64,000 bases of DNA from Beroe forskalii (lineage: Eukaryota; Ctenophora; Nuda; Beroida; Beroidae), in NCBI GenBank assembly GCA_011033025.1, contig WFMF01000051.1:310001-374000 (forward strand). The letters are read 5' to 3'. Below the pieces are notes generated by a model. That model saw nothing but the letters and a program-made list of their open reading frames with translations. It ran no database searches and had not been told where the DNA came from. Positions 23,805 to 33,200 of the stretch are shown in pieces (position 1 is the first letter of the stretch; each line of letters starts with the position of its first letter). The position numbers were made by a program, and so were the translations under genes.

Positions 23805-24702
23805 CAAAGGGAAGCAGTGTGAAATTAGCAAACAATGGGAATGATAAGTGGATTAAATTGAAAGCTAATTGTACAATCACATCAAAGTGATTGAATAGAA
23901 AGCCACCGACTAGAAATGCAGCAAATTGCTGATGACAAACTGTAGTGTTGAGTCTAGTGTCAATTTAAAGCTAGTACTTTTGCACGCTATGTGGAATGCA
24001 TTAGTATTCTATGAATCGTTTATGAATGTCAAAAATGTCACAATGTAAGCACTTCTGGACGGCGAAGAGTAACAATGTAATCACCTAGACGTTACAAAAA
24101 TCTCTTATACCTGATCGTTCCCAGGTAATTTAACGCCTGTTATGACCAGTTACCCAATACCAGCTGGTAAATGCAGCTGCATAATATATGAGACGTTATT
24201 TGACAACGTCTCATACAGCTGTAATAACGGGGATATACGAGAACAATCAGGTCAAAGACCAGGTCAAGTTTCCTCACGTCGCTTTTCAATGAATTGCGCA
24301 GGAGATGACGTGGGTTAGAATTTATTAAAAGTGATGTCATTCATATCGGTATGTGATTCTTTAAAGGTAGTAGTGTCTTGAAGTGCAGAGAATACAAAAA
24401 ATGAATAAAAAATATACTATTTTTCAAGAAATTGGGTATTAGAGCATACGATATGAATTATGAAACGGAGGAAGGGTAGAAGGGTGGATATGTTACTTCT
24501 CAGACTAGAGAGTTTGCTCATCGGGGTTGCTGTGGACTTTATCAAATATTTTCAGCCCCATTCCACAGTATCATAGGCATTCTTCCAATACCTACACGAC
24601 GATAGTTACGAGCATTGCTCTAGCATGTACCATGAAAACCATGAAAATTGAAATGGATCAAAAAGATGCTCCATCAACAGAGCAATGACATAAAAACGAT
24701 GA

Positions 24703-24825
24703 CATAAGAAATGACATAAAATACAAAGAAAAGTCCCTTGCATAGTCTCAAATTATGGGAAAACATCTAATCATATTCCGACTAGCTACGTTACTGCATA
24801 AGAAATGACATAAAATACAAAGAAA
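24703..24825 (+). repeat. Two-copy direct repeat, 29 bp, 94 bp apart
   Basis: 'cataagaaatgacataaaat' plus acaaagaaa occurs at 24703 and again at 24797. Confidence 0.85.
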
Positions 24826-24977
24826 GTGGTACTTTAACAGATTCCGACTAGAGCGAAGAGAAAGGTACCTTGCCTCATCACCAGGTGTCTCCACTAAACT
24901 TGATGTGGTGGTTGATAAGTCTAAATGTGACAATTGAGGTGGTACTGCGTTTTATCGGACACCTGTGATTGGAATAG

Positions 24978-25047
24978 AATAGGCGGTGTGACGTCACTAA
25001 TTCCCTGCAATGTTCAGGGCTGATGACGTCGCTGTTTCCTGCCTATT
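24978..25047 (-). mobile_element. Paired-GACGTCA MITE, complete copy
   Basis: It runs from AATAGGC to GCCTATT and is 70 bp long, the same length as the copy at 9473-9542. It has 'gtgtgacgtcac' in one arm and 'gctgatgacgtcgc' in the other. Equal length and matching ends in two distant copies support a real family. Confidence 0.8.
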
Positions 25048-25179
25048 TTTGGTTACAATTAGCGACCTAGAGTGTTGAAGGATGCTCAGGGGATAGTATC
25101 CAATTAGTGCCCAGATAAGATCTTATATTGCTTCATTAATATTAATCTTACCAATTATACTTGGGTGGTTTGCATTGTT

Positions 25180-25270
25180 CTGGGTCACATGACCGAGTCA
25201 CGTGACTGCAGCTTTCAGGTCACGTGACTTAACAAGCTCTCATTGGACGTCACTCTCTGACGTCACTTAT
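25180..25270. promoter_or_regulatory. E-box and GACGTCA cluster
   Basis: Within 85 bp there are one CACATG and two CACGTG boxes, each in a gTCACRTGAC context, followed by two tGACGTCAct boxes. CACGTG is the known core of USF/MITF/TFE-type bHLH sites and TGACGTCA the CREB/ATF core. It lies about 2 kb upstream of the ITPK1 start. A regulatory role is inference. Confidence 0.5.
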
Positions 25271-25918
25271 ACGAAGTTATTTGGGGTGTTGAAAAATCTT
25301 ATCAGAGGTTTTCTGGTATATGTAATTGTATCCTAACATGGAGTCATGACAGGTGTTATCAAAATGTTTTAGATTTTTTGAGGGAAAATGATGCTAGAAA
25401 TAACCTCATGATGCTTTAATAAATAAAGTTATGATGCAGAAAAACAACGTTACGATGCTAAAAATAACATTATGATGCAAAGAATAAAGATTTGTGCAAC
25501 TGTGACCTAACGGTTTCTTCTCTAGTTCTTCACCGTATTCATTATCGAAATAACGCGGAGGAAGACCCTAATGAACTAGCCACATAGCACGGCAGTAGGC
25601 ATATATTGAAGCACCACGTAGAGGAATTGTGAGCTTTCTATAGCATATGGCTGGGTATTTCATGATCTGAGCCATAAGATTGAGGACGAATTATTGCGCT
25701 GTTGGTAATGATATTGTATTGCTCGAGGGAAAATGGTATTGTTATCCAAATATATCCCCATATTCCTCACATATTTCCCACATGTTTCCTGCAGTATCTG
25801 ACTAGCTGCTGGCTGCTCAGCAGCCTTTGAGTCGCTTTACTCAGCCCGACCAGTGTCGCTCATACACAGAGACCTTGAGTCATGATGCAACTCTGTTCAT
25901 ATTTCTTCCTCTCATCTC

Positions 25919-25972
25919 TTTTCTCTTGGACCTTATTCCCGTATTTTCTCTTGGACCTTATTCCAGTATTTT
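25919..25972 (+). repeat. Two-copy tandem repeat, about 26 bp
   Basis: 'ttctcttggaccttattcc' then GTATTTT-type spacer is repeated twice. Confidence 0.8.
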
Positions 25973-26400
25973 CGTGTTGCTATTTATCCGCTTATTCAGA
26001 ATTCTGTAGTATTGCACAATGTACAATGTACATTGTTTACACATACAATGGCTCGCTAAGAAGTGACCCCTCGAGTAAATTTTCCTCAATTTTCCATCTC
26101 CTTTGTGTACCGTTGTTTTGCTTTAATTTGCAGAAGTGTACCTTGAGTACCAATGCAATACATGGTTTTTTCGTCTTTTCCTAGAGATGTGTCATTCACG
26201 CGCTGCACATTGTACTCCTTCATAAAACACACATTTTATTATCGCGAATATATTCACATAATCTCATAACAATCTTTATTTCGTAGAAAATGTCTGTCAA
26301 AAACACTCCGCAGCTCTGGGGATCTTGTACAGTATTTCACATATTGCGTGGTCCTGCGTGTGATATTGTGTTACTCCCGGGTAACAAACATATGCGGTTC

Positions 26401-26444
26401 AACGTCAGCAGTTCTGCAGTGTAACCCATGAAGATTACGTCATT
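26401..26444 (+). mobile_element. Paired-GACGTCA MITE, diverged copy
   Basis: 'aacgtcagcagttctgcagt' is followed by 'catgaagattacgtcatttt'. The left flank reads 'atgcggttc', as in the copy near 16400. Confidence 0.55.
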
Positions 26445-26608
26445 TTCAGCAGTGTGTTGTAAGATCGTAGCGTGACATATTATATTGGCTGTCTGACAAG
26501 TGTCAAACTGCTGTTCCTGTCAGAACCATTAAATAGCACCGTCACTACTGTGCTACTACTAGTACACTTATGGTACTGCAGGTGTTCTAGAACTGGTGTG
26601 CTAGTTAA

Positions 26609-26690
26609 CTAGTACCTTTATACCAGTGTTTACTGGTACCTTTATACCAGTGTCTACTAGTACCTTCATACCAATGTCTACTGGTACTTT
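26609..26690 (+). repeat. 26-bp tandem repeat, about three copies
   Basis: Units of 'ctagtacctttataccagtg' plus a short spacer, with minor changes. Confidence 0.85.
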
Positions 26691-26723
26691 ACTGCGGTCT
26701 ACATTAAATCAGCATTTGGCATC

Positions 26724-26767
26724 GGTGATGTCATTATCATGACTAACAATTGTTGATTAGTGACGTT
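26724..26767 (-). mobile_element. Paired-GACGTCA MITE copy
   Basis: On the minus strand it reads 'aacgtcactaatcaacaatt' then 'gtcatgataatgacatcac'. Confidence 0.65.
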
Positions 26768-27271
26768 CTGCCATCTACTTTCATATGCAGCCCGTTATAC
26801 TGCCAAGTGCCATTTATGTTATTAGTCCTACATAAGATGTACGTGTACATTGTACAATGTGTGAATGTGTTGCTTGCTTGGGATTACGCCAGCTATCAAT
26901 CTTTTGTCAAATCATCCGCTTTTGCTTTTTAAAATTTGTTCATAGAGTAGACAGAAGTGATCATGTTTGTTTTGTTTTGAATTACGACTGCTTCGGAACT
27001 GTACGTTGTTGTTTGTTTTTTGCAGTGTTTTCCTTCTGTGGTTTAACTAATAACGAAAAGTTTAGAATTTAGATTTACCTCTTCATCTACTATTTCAATG
27101 TACTAAGTTTATTATTGAGAGTGGTATCTTTCTCTGAGCCGAGTCTAGCCTCTTTCTAACCTTGTTAAAACTTTAAAAGTTTTCTAATATACTCTTATGA
27201 AATCATTCTTTCTAAATTCTACTCATCATTAATTTTCCTCCTGTATGCGACCCTATTTATTCTTTGAGGAG

Positions 27272-30200
27272 ATGAGTCGGAAGAAGAGAATAGGGTTCTG
27301 GATGAAGGACGGGAAAGCCAAGAGAATAAACGTGTCCAAGATCCAAGATATTCTCATGACCAAATATCAGACAGGTTTACTTTTACAAATTCTACACCGT
27401 ACTTGTGCTTTTTTGTTTTGTTGAAATCCTGCTTTTCATCAAAAGTTATCTATTAACAGTACAGTTTGGGGAAAGCCAAATTATGCTAAAGTAGTATTTT
27501 AATAAATCCATATAAAATATTAAGATGAATCCTCATTCCTCATGACCTACCTGCATATCTCTCAGAGCTGGTTAACATGAATACAGCGTGTAAGGACGAC
27601 CTGCCTCTGGTGGATGTGATGTTTCACAAGATGGCGGACCTCATATTCGGAGCTCAGCAGGGCAAGTCATCGGACATCCACGAGCTCAACAGATTCGTGG
27701 TGAGTGTCTCTCGGTTGGGTTTTTGATATCTTACTAACAGAAATTAATAAATAATTATCACCGATATTAAATCTTCACGAACATTAAAACTTTAAGCTTG
27801 ATTCTGCCACTTCGGTCTTCAACGTAATTCATCAAGAATGCGAAAGTGAAGGCTTGATTTTTCCCATTATCTTCTATGATTTGAATACTTGAGTTAGATA
27901 TTTTCCAATATCTTTCGTTATTTAAAGATAAATTTCTATATCGCAGTTACTATATATAAATTACGAAGCATAGAATGGAGAAGTTTAACTCCTCGAATAA
28001 TCTTATTATTCGAACGTTTAAAGAGATTAAATCAGAAAATTTGCATCTGTTACCCTAGAAATTTGAAGGTGCTCAGCGTGACCGTAATTTACGCGATAAT
28101 TATGGCCGATTAGGTTCATCGAACCATTCAGGTCTTCAGATTTAAATCTAACATATTTGACAAACTGCGAATTTTAAACATTTCTATGCAAATATGTATC
28201 CTAACTCATAACATAAATTTAACTAACACGGCGCCTTGAGCTGATTTAACCCTGGTCAAGGTTATATGGTGAATATCTTTGTTCGAGTTGCGCCCCCTTT
28301 GTGTGTGTAATGAGTTTTGCTTTCTTGCAACTTTGGTTGGTATTGTGGTGAATTGCAGGTACGTCAGAAACACTTAATTCTGTGCGAAGAAGAAATCTTA
28401 AAATTCGTTGAACTCGCCGAATGGCGATGTCAACACGTGACAATAAATAACGCGCGTAACAACTGCAAGAGAAAAGTTAAATAGAGATCCACTCGAAGCA
28501 GTTCACTTTTTGTGAGTTAGACCAATTCGTTTTAAGTGTTAAGCCATGTCAAGTGTTATGAACTCGGTGTCTCGGGATAAGCAATTTAATACCTCCAGCT
28601 CTATCTGTGGTTGGAAAATGTACCTTGGCGTTACTACAATTTACATGGCCAGTCTCATTGTTATAGGCAATGCAGCGGACATAGAATTCAGACTTGGCGA
28701 CCTGTTTGGGAATTTTGAAAATCAAAATGCCGGTTTTGTAAGGGTAACAACAAGAATTGGAGAGGGCTTAATATGCGTGAGTGAACGTGGAACATTGCAA
28801 CACACTGCCCATGTTATTTGTAAGGAGATGGGATTTATAGGGGCTGTCGATTGGTTTGGAATGCCGCATTATTTTCATTTATCTGAAAGTCATTTTACAA
28901 GCTAGATGAAATCAATGCAGCAATCGTCACAGACATCGAATGCCCTGCTTCCGCCACAAGATTTGACGAGTGTACTTTTAGGATAGGAAGGAACCTTGTC
29001 TGCCCAGATGTTCGGTTTTACCCTACCCCAAGTGTACTAGCAGTTGTTTGCAGGCCTCACAAACATGACCCATGTAATTTGGCTTTTCACCACGGGGTCC
29101 TCAAGAACAAATGTCCGGGATTCAATTTCGTTGATGTGTTCAAATGTGCCTCTGCTGACGAGTACTTCTCCGTAATCAACAGTAAATATGTAACACGAAG
29201 ATGCTCCAACGACCCATTCAACTATCAAAGCTGTGGGATCACCCACTTAAACAAAATAATAAATAAAAATGGAGCATTGTGCACTGAAACTTTGTGTCAG
29301 TTAACCAGCCATGAGAATCTGGGAACCGATTCACGCAATGAAGGGGTCAAGTTATTTATAACAATTTCCATCTATGAAATGATTATGTGCAATTCCGATT
29401 CCGGATCAGCCTGGATCCCCAAAAAATATTCTGATCTGTGTCTCGGACGAAATATCTCGGGAACTTGCCAAGAATTTGGTATTACCGACAATGAAGAAAA
29501 ATTTTTGAAAGAAAATGATTGTGATCTAGTTTGCCCAAAATCAGAAAGCTGCATTGATGAAGCCAGGTGCAATGGTTTTCAGTACGGTATATTTTGTATG
29601 AAGAACAGTCAGCAGGTTTACATCAAACCATCGAGGATCTGTGATGCGGATGAAAACGACTGCAGCGACCAAAAAGACGAAAAACATTGCAATCGGCAAT
29701 TACTCCATGTCGAAGTTATAACTCTAAAAGAGAATTACTGCCGGTATTACATCTCACAAAATTATGGTCCAATATTCAATTTCACCCGCTGTGGAGCCCT
29801 GGAAAAAGACCCTGACTCGGCGTCCTCCTACGCAGCTTCCTTCTGCGAGGACTACAAGGACCAAACCAACTGCTCCGATCCTTGGCGGGGTGTGCTGCGG
29901 TGTAACATAGGAGGGTACCCCTCCACAGTATCATCAGCTGTGCTGTGTAAGAACTTGCGGAGGTTCTGTGACGATGGTCTTGATGAAATGTGTGAAGTAG
30001 CATCTCCCTCGTGCTTCATTCACAAACACTTGTTGTGCAATGGAGTTTCGGACTGTGAGGATGGTAGTGATGAAATTGGAGGCAAATGCCAATCGTTACT
30101 CAAAGGAAAATGCGACCGAAGGTACCGGCATGCCGAGAAGCTTCAAATACCTCTATACTGGTTAAATGATGGCATCTCAGATTGTGTGGCTGGTGAAGAC

Positions 30201-33200
30201 GAACTACTGGACATCTGGCCAACATGCCAAGTATTTGACCAGTTCCGGCGTGTTTCTGACAATACCTCCTGTGAAACTGTCTTCGTTTGTAGCAGGGGTT
30301 CTCAAGACTACGTGGAATTAGATCAGTTGTGTAATGGAGTTGAGGAATGTGATAAGGAAACTTCAGTTTGTCATGCTGCCAGATTAACTGCCAGACCCTT
30401 TTTGTCACCAGTAAGGTTCCAAGAAGCTTTTTACTTATTGCATTGTCTGCCTGGTCTTGAGGCAAGCCATCATTTGTTTGAGCCTTGCAGTCGGGAAACA
30501 TTCAAAAACCCAAACTACCCCACATACGGGGTGTTACAGGCAACTCAGATCAGAGTCCCAAGCTTTAAAATGAGCTGCAAGCACTTGTTCGGAGAATTGT
30601 ATGTTCATTTGAGTTGTTCAGATAGATGCTTAGAATTAGACGCTAGATGCCTACTGAAACCCTTGAAGCCGACCAGTTGCCCAAAGAGTTCTTTTGAGAA
30701 GATTGTAACCTTGTCTGGTGATGGAACGCTTACTTTTGTAACCAAACATAGAGGAGAATTCCACAATGACCTATTTGAGTGCAACAACATGAAGTGCATC
30801 AGCTATGACAAAGTTTGTGATCTGGTCAACGATTGTGGGGATTACTCTGATGAGTATGGCTGCGTGAACAACTTTCAGTGCAACGAAACCCAGCACTACA
30901 TCAATATAGATAAGAAATGCGACGGAGAATTCGATTGTAATGATTATTCAGATGAATGCAACGAAGATTGCAGCAGTCACATACTATCAACATGGTCACT
31001 GAAAATATTAGCTTGGATACTGGGTGTAATGGCTGTCAGCTTCAATATTTCGGTGCTTCTAAGATTAGTAAATGGTCCAACAGCGAATTCATTTGCTGCT
31101 GTCAATAACGTCTTTCGCATATTGATTTCTACCGGCGATCTTCTTACAGGCATTTACTTGGTAATAATCTCAGCATTTGATACAATTATAATAGGAAACC
31201 AGTATTGTGAGAGTCAGATGGAGTGGTTGAGTGGTGATATTTGTGCTGCATTGGGCGTCTTCAGTACCTTGGGTGCCAACATTTCACTCTACTCAATGAT
31301 GTGCTTGAGTATTTTCAGGGTCACAAGCTTGCAAAGAATCAGTGGCAGTGAGCTGGAAAAAGGTGAAAAAATAACGCTGACATTTGTCACTATTCTTGTG
31401 GTGGTTTTATCAGCCGGATTAGCGCTTATCCCTTTGGCAGACAGTCTCAAGGACTTCTTTGTGAATGGACTCAGTTATAGCCAAGATATGAATCTGTTCC
31501 ATGCTTCTGTGAGCAAACAAAATCATATCAACGTGTTCAAAGCGTATTATGGGCACAAGTTGCGACACGACTTGAGTTGGGACGAAATTGGACGGTTGTT
31601 GGATGGTATGTTCACGAATAACTATGGTGGAATTCACAGGAGTAAGATCCACTTCTATGGAAACGCTGGAGTGTGTCTGTTCAAATATTTCGTGAAAACA
31701 AATGATCCTCAATTCTTATTCGTATGGATCAATCTGACATTGAACTTTACCAGCACCTGTGTCATAAGTCTTTGCTACATGATGATTTTCACGTTCGCCA
31801 ACAGAACAGCAAAACGTGTTCGTAGCATGAATGCTGCCAATGATGGAAATGTAAAGGATTCTAAAGCTGATCGATTACAGAAATCTATCACAAGAATAAT
31901 CCTCACTGATTTAATCAGCTGGATCCCTTTCTTACTCATATGCCTGCTTCATACACTGGAAGTTGTCAACGCCACGCCCTTTTATCCTCTTTCCTCGATT
32001 CTAGTGCTTCCAATAAATTCTGTTGCTAATCCAGTCATATATGACGATTTTCTTCTTAAGACGGCTAATAAAGTTTTCGCAGACATTACTAAAGGCTTCA
32101 GCTCGTGTCTGAGACATGCCCAGGTAACTACAGTCATGGAAGCACCTTCTGATGCTTCACAATTGACAGAGAAATGACTTGATGTTGTCTATATTGGCGG
32201 AGATAAGACTTTTATTAATCAAGACACTTAGTTTTGATAAGACACTTTGGTTTGATGTTTGAATCAGCAAGATTTTGGACAGGGAATGTTCCCTGCCCTC
32301 CTGAATTCAACGATCCTGTGCGAATGAAAAACTTGTTATCAATTCTAACATTTAAATATCATTGCTTGAATGCAAATGTGGTTATCTCTGCTTCAATTTT
32401 TTGCTGAAAAATACTGCGACAAAATCATAAGTCATAAACGACTTAAGTTTCATGGACCTAAAACTTCACAGAAGCACGGAGTCGGAGATTATAATATCCA
32501 TGCTTTATCCTGCCACTTCAAATTTTCAACAAAAGTTCATTTGTTTCAAATCACAATTTGAATACTTCAACTTGAATTGAAAATTTTACGTTAATTATTA
32601 ATTATCAATTTCCATATTGCAGTTACTATAAAGTATGAAAAAGAAGTATGATTTCCCGAAGAATTTAATTAGTTCGAAGAGATGCATTCACAAAGTTGCG
32701 TCTGTACTCTAGGAATTAATAGACTTAATTTCAACGGATCTGAAAATCACGGGCATAATTTTCACAGAGGAGATATTGCTGCAGAATTTGATCCATGATT
32801 GCGATGTCAATGATATCTTGTTTAAGGGCCATCCATGAAGGACGTACGCGATGAGGGGGAGGGAGGAGTCTGGCCAATGCGACAAGGGGGAGGGAAGGGT
32901 CTAAAATGGCCGAAATTTTGCGGACGTGCTTTATGGATGGCCCCTTATCTATCACCACTAATAGTGAGATAAATTACCCACATTCCAGTGTGCATATTGT
33001 GCTCCTAAGGTCCCTTAATCCGCAGAAGTATTTCAACACGCACACAGACATGAGAGTATTTGACCCGTTGCCCAACATCAAGATAGTCCTAGACAGGGTC
33101 TCCATGATGGATGCAATCACGAGGTGCAGCAAATCATGCCCTATTGGTTTGTGCCCACCTACCTGTGCCCATTTGCCCCTGCCCATTTAGCCATACTCAT

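Larger units (their letters stand above)
23805..27271. other. Intergenic region upstream of ITPK1
   Basis: No exon was recognised. It holds a small hairpin at 24188-24214, three short tandem duplications, three MITE copies and an E-box/GACGTCA cluster, listed separately. The last few hundred bases before 27272 should hold the ITPK1 promoter and 5' leader, but no clear TATA box was identified. Confidence 0.5.
32180..33025. other. Rest of ITPK1 intron 2
   Basis: No exon was seen between the end of the nested receptor and ITPK1 exon 3. It holds the right copy of the flanking direct repeat and one MITE. Confidence 0.6.
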
